The position numbers and the translations under genes are program-made. Of a stretch of DNA of 40,448 nucleotides, positions 16,446 through 23,824 are shown in pieces; the stretch's first letter is position 1; each line of letters begins with the position of its first letter. Origin of the DNA: JAAZNO01 sp964508025 (GTDB taxonomy: Bacteria > Chloroflexota > Anaerolineae > B4-G1 > SLSP01); NCBI GenBank assembly GCA_964508025.1, contig CAZDSF010000034.1:1-40448 (forward strand), written 5' to 3'. The notes under the pieces were generated by a model. It had not been told where the DNA came from and did not search any database. It saw nothing but the letters and a program-made list of their open reading frames with translations.

Positions 16446-16470
16446 ATTCGCCATCCGCCATTCGCCATTT
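16446..16470. repeat. Heptamer array upstream of gnd
   Basis: Three consecutive heptamers, ATTCGCC, ATCCGCC and ATTCGCC, end in ATTT directly before the GGAGGAG ribosome site of the next gene. This is the fourth spacer in the window with a 7-nt periodic repeat just upstream of a start codon. The spacer 16300-16445 shows nothing else that I can support. Confidence 0.7.
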
Positions 16471-16487
16471 TGGGGAGGAGTTGATCC

Positions 16488-17906
16488 ATGGATAAAGCAA
16501 ACTTCGGAATTGTGGGGCTGGGCGTTATGGGACGGATGTTGGCCTTCAACATGGAGCGCCACGGCTTTCGCGTCGCGGGCTACGATTTGGACACAGAAAA
16601 AGTGCGGGCCTTCGAGACTGCGGGCGCCGGCAAGCGCCTCATCGCCTGCGAAAGCCTGGAAGCCCTCCTGGCGCGCCTGGAGCTGCCGCGCCGTATTTTA
16701 ATGCTGGTGCCGGCGGGCCAGCCGGTAGACGCAGCGATTACCGCGCTGAGACCGCAGCTCGCGGCGGGGGATGTGCTGATTGACGGCGGCAACACCTTCT
16801 TTCAGGATACGGAGCGCCGCGCGCGAGAACTCGCGGATACGGGCATCATCTACATCGGGGCAGGCATCAGCGGCGGCGAACAGGGCGCGCTCTGGGGACC
16901 TGCCATCATGCCCGGCGGGCAGCCAGCAGCCTGGGAGCTGATCCGCCCTGTATTCGAAGCTATCGCTGCGCAGGCTTACGGCGAACCCTGCGTGGCTTAC
17001 ATGGGCCCACGGGGGGCGGGGCATTACGTCAAGATGGTGCATAACGGCATCGAGTACGGCGATATGCAGTTGATTGCGGAAGCCTACGACATCCTGCATC
17101 GCGGACTGGGACTGAGCAATGCCCAGCTGCACGCGATCTTTGCCGAATGGAATCGCGGCGAGCTGGAATCCTACCTGATCGAAATCACCGCTGCGATTTT
17201 CACCCGCACCGATCCAGAAACCGGTCAGGCGGTGGTGGATCTGATTCTGGACGCGGCGCAGCAGAAGGGCACCGGCAAGTGGACAAGCCAGAACGCACTC
17301 GACCTGGGCGCGCCGACGCCAACGCTCAACGCAGCGGTCGAAAGCCGCATCATCTCGGCCTACAAAGCGGAGCGCGTCAACGCCGCGCGAGTGCTCAGCG
17401 GCCCAGAGCCAACCATCGCCGGGGACGCGCCTGCCATCATCGCCGCCGTGCGCGACGCGCTCTACGCCGCCAAAATCTGCTCTTATGCGCAGGGCTTTGG
17501 GCTGCTGCGCCTGGCAAGCCAGGAATACGACTATCGCCTCAACTACAGCGAGATCGCCCGCATCTGGCGCGGCGGCTGCATTATCCGCGCCCGCTTCCTC
17601 AACGCCATCCGCGATGCTTTCGCCCGCAACCCCGATCTGCCCAATCTGATGCTGGATCCAGAATTCGCCCAGGCGCTCAACGCGCGGCAGGGAGCCTTGC
17701 GCCACGTCGTGGCGCTGGCGGCAGAGAGCGGCATTCCGGCGCTGGCTTTCAGCGCGGCCCTGGCGTACTACGACGCCTATCGCAGCGCGCGGCTGCCCGC
17801 CAATCTCACCCAGGCCCAGCGCGATTACTTCGGCGCGCACACCTATCGCCGCATAGACCGCGAGGGCGTCTTTCATACTGAGTGGGAGCAACACAGCGGC
17901 GCTTGA
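16488..17906 (+). CDS. gnd: 6-phosphogluconate dehydrogenase (decarboxylating), NAD-type motif
   Basis: A cytosolic enzyme of the oxidative pentose phosphate route, converting 6-phosphogluconate to ribulose 5-phosphate and CO2. It has 472 aa, the length of the full two-domain form. GLGVMG (10-15) is the dinucleotide loop; GAGISGGEQGALWGP, Lys182 and Glu189 (VKMVHNGIEYGDMQ) are the active site; the tail HTYRRIDREGVFHTEW is typical. After the second strand it reads Y32-D33-L34-D35 where NADP enzymes have Asn-Arg-Ser/Thr, so NAD preference is likely. GGAGGAG lies 7 nt before the ATG. Genes for a small protein and a sugar kinase follow. Confidence 0.94.
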   Translation: MDKANFGIVGLGVMGRMLAFNMERHGFRVAGYDLDTEKVRAFETAGAGKRLIACESLEALLARLELPRRILMLVPAGQPVDAAITALRPQLAAGDVLIDGGNTFFQDTERRARELADTGIIYIGAGISGGEQGALWGPAIMPGGQPAAWELIRPVFEAIAAQAYGEPCVAYMGPRGAGHYVKMVHNGIEYGDMQLIAEAYDILHRGLGLSNAQLHAIFAEWNRGELESYLIEITAAIFTRTDPETGQAVVDLILDAAQQKGTGKWTSQNALDLGAPTPTLNAAVESRIISAYKAERVNAARVLSGPEPTIAGDAPAIIAAVRDALYAAKICSYAQGFGLLRLASQEYDYRLNYSEIARIWRGGCIIRARFLNAIRDAFARNPDLPNLMLDPEFAQALNARQGALRHVVALAAESGIPALAFSAALAYYDAYRSARLPANLTQAQRDYFGAHTYRRIDREGVFHTEWEQHSGA

Positions 17907-17967
17907 AACAGCATCGCGCGCAAGACAGCGCATCCATGCAAAAGCAGCGCTAAGCCTCCACACCTGT

Positions 17968-17976
17968 GCTATAATG
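17968..17976 (+). promoter_or_regulatory. Extended -10 promoter upstream of the small gene
   Basis: TGCTATAAT contains a perfect TATAAT with an upstream TGn. No good -35 is seen 16-18 nt upstream. It would start transcription near 17983 and give a leader of about 68 nt before the ATG at 18051. It probably drives the 88-aa gene and the sugar kinase. Confidence 0.6.
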
Positions 17977-18050
17977 AAAGCAAGCCCTTGTAATGATGTG
18001 AATAGTTGCACCGGTCTATGGGATTCTGATGAGCAGCAATAGGAGCACCG

Positions 18051-18317
18051 ATGAATACAATCAACCTATCTCCGCCTGCTACGCGTGTATTGGTTGCGCG
18101 TATTGATGCGCTGATGCAGGAGTTAGCAGAAATGCGCCAATTAGTATTGGCGCAATCGCAACTGGCCCCAGCGCGAGATGCGGAAGATATTGTAACGCGC
18201 CTTTCCGGGATTCTGGCGCCCGCCACACCGGGGATGCACTCAGCACTCGAAGAATACGCCACTTTTGATTTCGACCGCGTGCCAGAAGTGCGACGCTACA
18301 CGTTGTCTAACCGGTAA
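18051..18317 (+). CDS. Small hypothetical protein (88 aa)
   Basis: I do not recognise this protein. Residues about 10-40 form a likely amphipathic or coiled-coil helix (VARIDALMQELAEMRQLVLAQ), followed by a Pro/Ala hinge and an acidic stretch, EEYATFDFDR. It has no signal peptide, membrane segment or cysteine. AGGAG precedes the ATG, and an extended -10 promoter lies about 75 nt upstream. The sugar kinase starts 15 nt after its stop, so they are probably co-transcribed. The size would suit a small regulatory or antitoxin-like protein, but no toxin partner is adjacent. Confidence 0.6.
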   Translation: MNTINLSPPATRVLVARIDALMQELAEMRQLVLAQSQLAPARDAEDIVTRLSGILAPATPGMHSALEEYATFDFDRVPEVRRYTLSNR

Positions 18318-18332
18318 CAGGAGTTAAAGACC

Positions 18333-19409
18333 ATGCCCTACAATTCCAAATCCGAAAGCGCGCTTGATTTTCTTGCGCTCGGTGCGCTCATCCACCGGCT
18401 GGACCCCGGCATCACGCCCTTCCGCAAAGCTACGACATGCCAGATCCACGTCAGCGGCGGGGAATTCAACTGCGCCGCCAATCTGGCGGATTGCTTTCGC
18501 CTGAAGACCGGCATCGCCACCGCGATGGTGGATTACCCCATCGGCGATCTGATCGCAGAGCGCGTGCGCGCGATGGGCGTCGCGCCGTTCTACAAGCATT
18601 TCGCCCACAATGGCGTCAACGGGCCGAACATGGCAACCGTCTACAGCGACCGGGGCTTCGGCGTGCGCGCGCCGGTCGTGTTCTACAATCGCGCTAACGA
18701 GGCCGCCGCCCAACTCCAGCCCGGCGATTTCGATTGGGATGCCATCTTCGCGGCGGGCGTGCGCTGGTTTCACAGCGGCGGCATCTTCGCGGCGCTCTCC
18801 CCTACCACCGGCGAGCTCATCATCGAGGCGCTGCAAGCCGCCAAAGCTGCCGGCGCCGTCACCTCCTTCGACCTGAACTACCGCGCCAAGCTGTGGAACC
18901 TTTGGGGCGGGCCGGCGCAAGCCGTTGCGGTCATGCGCCGCATCGTCGCCCATGTGGATGTGCTGGTGGGCAACGAAGAGGATCTGCAACTCGCGTTGGG
19001 CATCCCCGGCCCGGAAGTCGCGGCGCGCTCCCGGCTCGATCCCAGCGCCTTCTTCGGCATGATAGAACGGGTGACAGAGCAATTTCCGCAGATCAAAGTC
19101 GTCGCTACCACCCTGCGCGAAGTTCACGCGACCCAACACCACAGCTGGAGCGCGGTGGCCTGGATAGAGGGGGCAAGCTACGTCGCCCCGACCTGCGAGC
19201 TGCACATCTACGACCGCGTCGGCGGGGGCGATGGCTTCGCCTCCGGCCTGTTCTACGGCCTGCTGACCGGCGCCGCGCCCCAGGAAGCCGTGAACCTGGG
19301 CTGGGCGCATGGCGCACTGCTCACCACCTTCCCTGGCGACACCACCATGGCGACGCTGGATGACGTGTACGCCTTCGCTCAAGGCGCATCGGCGCGGATT
19401 CAACGCTAA
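18333..19409 (+). CDS. PfkB-family sugar kinase (2-keto-3-deoxygluconate kinase-like)
   Basis: A cytosolic ribokinase-superfamily kinase of 358 aa. SGGEFNCAANLA (41-52) is the substrate-side motif, SFDLNYRAKLW (178-188) is typical of KdgK-like members, and GGGD (297-300) carries the catalytic base Asp300 in place of the usual GAGD. The region about 80-130 is longer than in minimal PfkB proteins. A 2-keto-3-deoxygluconate substrate would go with the upstream 6-phosphogluconate dehydrogenase in sugar-acid metabolism, but fructose or another keto-sugar remains possible. AGGAG precedes the ATG by about 10 nt. Confidence 0.85.
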   Translation: MPYNSKSESALDFLALGALIHRLDPGITPFRKATTCQIHVSGGEFNCAANLADCFRLKTGIATAMVDYPIGDLIAERVRAMGVAPFYKHFAHNGVNGPNMATVYSDRGFGVRAPVVFYNRANEAAAQLQPGDFDWDAIFAAGVRWFHSGGIFAALSPTTGELIIEALQAAKAAGAVTSFDLNYRAKLWNLWGGPAQAVAVMRRIVAHVDVLVGNEEDLQLALGIPGPEVAARSRLDPSAFFGMIERVTEQFPQIKVVATTLREVHATQHHSWSAVAWIEGASYVAPTCELHIYDRVGGGDGFASGLFYGLLTGAAPQEAVNLGWAHGALLTTFPGDTTMATLDDVYAFAQGASARIQR

Positions 19410-19469
19410 ACTAATTTCTACCCAAAACAGGCAGAACGCTGACGCGGACTTCGTCTTTCGGGCTGTTCG

Positions 19470-19478
19470 TGGTAAAAT
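19470..19478 (+). promoter_or_regulatory. Extended -10 placing the transcript start at the GTG codon
   Basis: TGGTAAAAT is a one-mismatch extended -10 element. Transcription normally begins about 7 nt after such a box, which is 19485, the first base of the GTG start codon of the membrane protein. No Shine-Dalgarno sequence precedes that codon, so a leaderless mRNA is likely. Confidence 0.55.
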
Positions 19479-19484
19479 GTACTT

Positions 19485-20495
19485 GTGAACGAACATCCAG
19501 AAACCCAGGAAGAACCCCGCCCACCGGCGAATGTGATCACATGTCTGACCAACGGTTTTGAGTTGGTGGCGCGCGCGCCGCAACTGCTCGTGCTGCCCGT
19601 GCTGCTGGATCTGTTTCTCTGGTTGGGGCCGCGTCTTTCAGCGCGGGCCATATTCGGGCCGCTGGTCACTATCGTGAAAACCTCGCCGGCCGGCGATATG
19701 CAGTCCATGTACCAATCACTCGCCGACATGCTCACCCAGGCAGCCAACGAGTTCAACCTGTTCGCCTTTCTGAATCCGGCGCCGTTAATTGGCGTCCCCA
19801 CGCTGATGAATGGACAGTTGATGCTGGAAGGGCCGTTGGGGCTGCGACCAGAGATTCCTGTACCCACCGTTGCGGTGAGTCTCGGCTGGATTGCGCTGCT
19901 CATCGTGATCGGTTTGGGCGTCAGCGCGCTCTATCTGAGTCAGATCGGCAAATATGTGATCGCCTATACGGAAGCGCCCCTGCCGGGGCCGGTCGCGCCG
20001 CATCGTCTGTGGGGACAGCTGCTCCAACTCGGCCTACTGCTGTTGTTTTTGCTCGGCGGGGCCAGCTTTGCTGCCTCGCTCGTAGTTGGCGCAGGCGCGA
20101 TTTTCAGCCAAACCCTTGCCGGACTGTTGATGATGTTCGTCCTCTCGTTCGGCCTGTTTGTGCTGATGCACTTCATGTACACCATTCCGGGCATGGTCCA
20201 ACTGCGGCACACGCCGCTGCGCGCCATGCAAGAGAGCGTCCTGCTGGTGCGAGTAGATTTCTCCGGCGCCCTGCAGCTACTATTGCTCGCACTCATCTTC
20301 ACCCAAGGCCTGAATGTGGTCTGGACATTGCCAGAAGTTACCACCTGGGCAACGGCTGTGGGCATTGGCGGACATGCCATCGTCAGCACCGCGCTCACCG
20401 CAGCGCTGTTTATCTTCTACCAGGAACGGCTCGCCTATCTGCGCCTGTTGCAGAGCGCCTTTGCAGCGAAGCCGGCGCAGGCGACAAGCCGCTAA
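19485..20495 (+). CDS. Polytopic membrane protein of unknown function
   Basis: A 336-aa inner-membrane protein with about six hydrophobic segments: about 30-50, 125-152, 182-208, 212-232, 260-280 and 285-310. It has a cytoplasmic-looking Pro-rich start and a MYTIPGMVQLRHTPLRAMQESVLLVR loop that recalls the glycerophosphodiester phosphodiesterase membrane-domain/YihY-like group, though I cannot assign it. No catalytic motif is seen. The start is GTG without a ribosome site, directly after a -10 box, suggesting leaderless translation. gyrB begins 80 nt downstream. Confidence 0.7.
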   Translation: MNEHPETQEEPRPPANVITCLTNGFELVARAPQLLVLPVLLDLFLWLGPRLSARAIFGPLVTIVKTSPAGDMQSMYQSLADMLTQAANEFNLFAFLNPAPLIGVPTLMNGQLMLEGPLGLRPEIPVPTVAVSLGWIALLIVIGLGVSALYLSQIGKYVIAYTEAPLPGPVAPHRLWGQLLQLGLLLLFLLGGASFAASLVVGAGAIFSQTLAGLLMMFVLSFGLFVLMHFMYTIPGMVQLRHTPLRAMQESVLLVRVDFSGALQLLLLALIFTQGLNVVWTLPEVTTWATAVGIGGHAIVSTALTAALFIFYQERLAYLRLLQSAFAAKPAQATSR

Positions 20496-20575
20496 CCGCA
20501 CCCACGCGCAAATTTGCCGCAACGTGCGTCGAGAACGCAAAGAGAAAAATCGCAGTATAGAAATCGGAACGACTT

Positions 20576-22504
20576 ATGGCAGAGAAACAACAAAACAACA
20601 ACTTGAAGTATGATGCTTCCAGTATTCAAGTTCTGGAGGGCCTGGAGGCCGTGCGCCGTCGCCCCGGCATGTACGTCGGCGGCACGGATACCCACGCGCT
20701 GCATCACCTGGTCTACGAAGTGGTAGACAACTCCATTGATGAGGCGCTCGCCGGCTCATGCGATCTTATTCGCGTGACCTTGCGGGCAGATGATGCGGTC
20801 TCCGTGTGGGATAACGGGCGCGGCATTCCTGTGGGCGAACACCCAGAGAAGCACGTTTCAGCCCTGCAGGTGGTGCTCACCACGTTGCACGCCGGCGGCA
20901 AGTTTGGCGGCGGCGGCTACAAGGTCTCCGGCGGTTTGCACGGCGTTGGCGTCTCGGCAGTCAATGCGCTTTCCGAGTGGATGGAAGTGGAGGTGCGCCA
21001 GCCCGATGGGCTGTACATGCAGCGTTACAATCGGGGCGTGCCTGAAGAAGCGGTCAAACGGGTGAACAAGACCAAATACAAGGAGACCGGCACAACCGTC
21101 ACCTTCAGATTCGATCCGACCATCTTCAAAGATGTTGCCTACAATTTCGATACGTTGGCGCAGCGGTTCCGGGAGATGGCCTTTGTCACGCGCGGCGTCA
21201 CCATCGAGCTGGTGGATGAGCGCGAGACGCCGTTTCCCCGCCGCATGACCTTCCACTTCGAGGGCGGCGTCCTGTCATTCGTCCACTATCTCAACCGCAA
21301 CCTGGAAGCGCTTCACGCGCCGGTCTACGTGGAAAAAGAGCTGGATGGCTCGTATGTAGAAGTGGCGCTCCAATACACAGACAGCTACCGTGAAACCGTG
21401 CTGACGTTTGCGAACACCATCAACACAGTGGATGGCGGCTCGCATCTCACGGGATTCCGCTCCGCGCTCACCCGCACCATCAACGATGGTATGCGCAAAG
21501 CGGGCTTGCTGAAAGACAGCGATCCCAACCTCACCGGCGACGATGTCCGCGAGGGTCTCACGGCCATTATCAGCGTCAAAGTGCCCGATCCGCAATTCGA
21601 GAGCCAGACCAAGGTCAAGCTGATGAATCCAGAGATCAAGGGGCTGGTGGAAGCAGCGGTGGCGGAAGCATTGGGCGAGTTCATGGAGCAGGATTCCCGC
21701 GCCACGCGCCGCATCGGCGATAAATGTCTCACCTCGTACAAAGCCCGCGCAGCGGCGCGCAAGGCCCGCGATCTGGTGATCCGCAAGAGCGCCCTGGAAA
21801 GCCTCACGCTGCCGGGCAAGCTGGCGGATTGTTCCAGCCGCGATCCTTCCAAATCGGAGCTCTTCATCGTCGAGGGCGACTCGGCTGGCGGCTCAGCCAA
21901 GCAGGGGCGCGACCGGCACTTCCAGGCGATTCTGCCGTTGCGGGGTAAGATCCTCAACACTGAGCGCGCTGCGCTCGACAAGATCCTGAGCAACAAAGAA
22001 GTGCAAGCCATCATCTCGGCGCTGGGTTGTGGGGTGGGGGACCAGTTCAATCTGGAGAATATCCGCTACAATCGCGTCATCATCATGTGCGACGCCGACG
22101 TAGATGGCGCACACATCGCCACGCTGCTGCTCACGTTCTTCTTCCGCTACATGCAGCCGCTCATTGAAAAGGGGCATCTCTTCCTGGCCCAGCCGCCGCT
22201 GTATCTGGTGAAATCGGGCAAAGAGTCCCAGTACGTCTACACCGATGCGGAATTGCAAAAAGTGCTGGAGACCTTGGGCGACCGGAAGGTTACGTTACAG
22301 CGATACAAGGGTCTGGGAGAGATGAACCCGGAGCAATTGTGGGACACAACGATGGATCCGGCGCAGCGCACGCTGCTGCAAGTGCAAATCGAAGACGCCG
22401 CCGAGGCCGACCGCGTCTTTACCATGCTCATGGGCAGCGAAGTGGCCCCCCGCCGCCGCTTCATCCAGAGCCACGCGAAGGAAGTCAAGAACCTGGACGT
22501 GTAA
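20576..22504 (+). CDS. gyrB: DNA gyrase subunit B
   Basis: The ATPase subunit of DNA gyrase, which with GyrA introduces negative supercoils. It has 642 aa with a GHKL ATPase (Glu48, Asn52, D79-N-G-R-G, GGGGYKVSGGLHGVG) and a transducer domain with the QTK loop (SQTKVKL). The TOPRIM domain carries EGDSAGGSA (433-441) and DADVDGAHI (Asp506, 508, 510), and the protein ends in the YKGLGEMNPEQLWDTTMDP region. ParE is the alternative, but no parC or gyrA is adjacent to decide. The Shine-Dalgarno is weak (CGGAAC). A strong terminator follows the stop. Confidence 0.95.
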   Translation: MAEKQQNNNLKYDASSIQVLEGLEAVRRRPGMYVGGTDTHALHHLVYEVVDNSIDEALAGSCDLIRVTLRADDAVSVWDNGRGIPVGEHPEKHVSALQVVLTTLHAGGKFGGGGYKVSGGLHGVGVSAVNALSEWMEVEVRQPDGLYMQRYNRGVPEEAVKRVNKTKYKETGTTVTFRFDPTIFKDVAYNFDTLAQRFREMAFVTRGVTIELVDERETPFPRRMTFHFEGGVLSFVHYLNRNLEALHAPVYVEKELDGSYVEVALQYTDSYRETVLTFANTINTVDGGSHLTGFRSALTRTINDGMRKAGLLKDSDPNLTGDDVREGLTAIISVKVPDPQFESQTKVKLMNPEIKGLVEAAVAEALGEFMEQDSRATRRIGDKCLTSYKARAAARKARDLVIRKSALESLTLPGKLADCSSRDPSKSELFIVEGDSAGGSAKQGRDRHFQAILPLRGKILNTERAALDKILSNKEVQAIISALGCGVGDQFNLENIRYNRVIIMCDADVDGAHIATLLLTFFFRYMQPLIEKGHLFLAQPPLYLVKSGKESQYVYTDAELQKVLETLGDRKVTLQRYKGLGEMNPEQLWDTTMDPAQRTLLQVQIEDAAEADRVFTMLMGSEVAPRRRFIQSHAKEVKNLDV

Positions 22505-22512
22505 GATATTTT

Positions 22513-22560
22513 CGGGGCTGTTTTTGCGCGCTGTAACCGCAAAAACAGCCCCGATTTTTC
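22513..22560 (+). terminator. Rho-independent terminator of gyrB
   Basis: A perfect 16-bp stem (CGGGGCTGTTTTTGCG at 22513-22528 against 22538-22553) with a 9-nt loop is followed by ATTTTTC. It starts 8 nt after the gyrB stop. The reverse direction lacks a T-tract, so it acts mainly on the plus strand, ahead of the convergent protease gene. Confidence 0.92.
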
Positions 22561-22568
22561 TGTTACCG

Positions 22569-23768
22569 TTACGCCACGTGCGCCGACTTCCGCAACCACA
22601 GCGGGATACCGATCAACCCCGCCAACGCGAGCAGCGAAAGCCCACCGATGATCAACGCAGCAAATACGGTCACGGCGCCGCTTAGCCAGGCAGGGACGCT
22701 GGACATCGCATCCAGCCCGGCAACAGCTACGACGCTGAAATTCCACAAGCCGTGGAAGAAGATGGCAATGGCGTAGCAGAGCGGCAATAGCCAACGCTTG
22801 CGCCCCTGCCAGAAATAGCCCCAACCCAAACCAATCAATCCGCTGACAAAGGCGTGCATTGCCGTCGCCGGGGCACGTGAGCCGACGCCCGCAGCCCAGT
22901 TCACCGTATCGGTGAGACTCATGCCGCTGTTGAGCACCCCTTCGATCACCGCAAAGCCGATGCCGGCAACCGTTCCCCAAAGAAACGCCCGCAGCGGGGT
23001 AGGCCGCCAGCGAAAGCCGATCAGGATCACCCCAGCGGTCTTAACCAGTTCCTCGACCAGCGGCGTGATCACGGTCAGGGTCAGCAACAATACCGTGAGC
23101 ACCAGCGGCGAAGCGAGCAGAGACCCCAACAGATCGGGATTCATGGCTTCCGGGGGCAGCTGTGACCAGTGTTGCAGCTGTAAAGCCAACCGCTCCAGTT
23201 CCGCTGCTCCACCGGGGATGAAGAGCGCGCCAAACGCCACACCCATCCCGCTCAACACAAAGCCAAGCACCTCGAGGGGAATCGCCGGCAAAGTGGAAAG
23301 CGCGCCGCTGGTGAAGATCGCCACCGCCTGGCGCCGCGTGACGCGCGCCTCGCGGCCCGCCGCCAGCAACAAGAGAGCGTAGAGGAAAAAGGCCGGTAGG
23401 GCAATCAAAGCCACATGAAACGGGACCAGGATTACGTTGAAGTACCCGGCAGTCGCCAGCAACGCGCCGCCAAGCACACTGAATCCTATACCCGCCAACA
23501 AAGTGAGCCAGGCCCGACGCGGATACAGGACCGGCGAAGGGCGGCCAAGCCAGACCTCGACACCGCTGAGCAGCCAGGCGACTGCCAGCCCCAGACCCAG
23601 TAACCCTGTGCAAGCCAACAGAATAGCCGAGAGGTCGCGCTGCTCGACCTCGATGGTGCGCACCAGGGTCGTCGCCAACGCCAATCCCAGACAGCCCATA
23701 CTCAACAGCAGCATCACCAATCCGAAAACGGCGATGATGCCCCAGGCAATGTGTTTGCGATTTTGCAT
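22569..23768 (-). CDS. PrsW-family intramembrane metalloprotease
   Basis: A polytopic membrane protein of 399 aa with about nine hydrophobic segments. The PrsW signature is present: Glu239-Glu240-x-x-Lys243 (PLVEELVKTAGV), Glu276 (GFAVIEGVL), His305 (TAMHAFVSGLIG) and His339 (FFHGLWNF), the presumed zinc ligands. In Bacillus PrsW performs site-1 cleavage of an anti-sigma factor; the target here is unknown. The ATG at 23768 is preferred over a GTG two codons upstream, and neither has a Shine-Dalgarno. A hairpin at 23788-23816 lies just upstream, so expression may rely on read-through from the upstream lipoprotein gene. Confidence 0.85.
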   Translation of the reverse strand: MQNRKHIAWGIIAVFGLVMLLLSMGCLGLALATTLVRTIEVEQRDLSAILLACTGLLGLGLAVAWLLSGVEVWLGRPSPVLYPRRAWLTLLAGIGFSVLGGALLATAGYFNVILVPFHVALIALPAFFLYALLLLAAGREARVTRRQAVAIFTSGALSTLPAIPLEVLGFVLSGMGVAFGALFIPGGAAELERLALQLQHWSQLPPEAMNPDLLGSLLASPLVLTVLLLTLTVITPLVEELVKTAGVILIGFRWRPTPLRAFLWGTVAGIGFAVIEGVLNSGMSLTDTVNWAAGVGSRAPATAMHAFVSGLIGLGWGYFWQGRKRWLLPLCYAIAIFFHGLWNFSVVAVAGLDAMSSVPAWLSGAVTVFAALIIGGLSLLALAGLIGIPLWLRKSAHVA

Positions 23769-23783
23769 GGTCACAATGGCACA

Positions 23784-23816
23784 AAACGGGTGCGGAGGGC
23801 TTTACCCTCCGCACCC
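23784..23816 (-). terminator. Hairpin terminator after the DsbA-cyclophilin lipoprotein gene
   Basis: GGGTGCGGAGGG (23788-23799) pairs perfectly with CCCTCCGCACCC (23805-23816) across a 5-nt loop. On the minus strand it is followed by GTTTTG, a short T-tract. It sits 9 nt after the lipoprotein stop and about 20 nt before the protease start, so it may attenuate rather than end transcription. Confidence 0.7.
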
Positions 23817-23824
23817 TGACCAGG

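Noticed and set aside
18051..18317. Antitoxin of a toxin-antitoxin pair
   Set aside because: The size is suitable, but the adjacent gene is a normal sugar kinase and no toxin-like gene is next to it.
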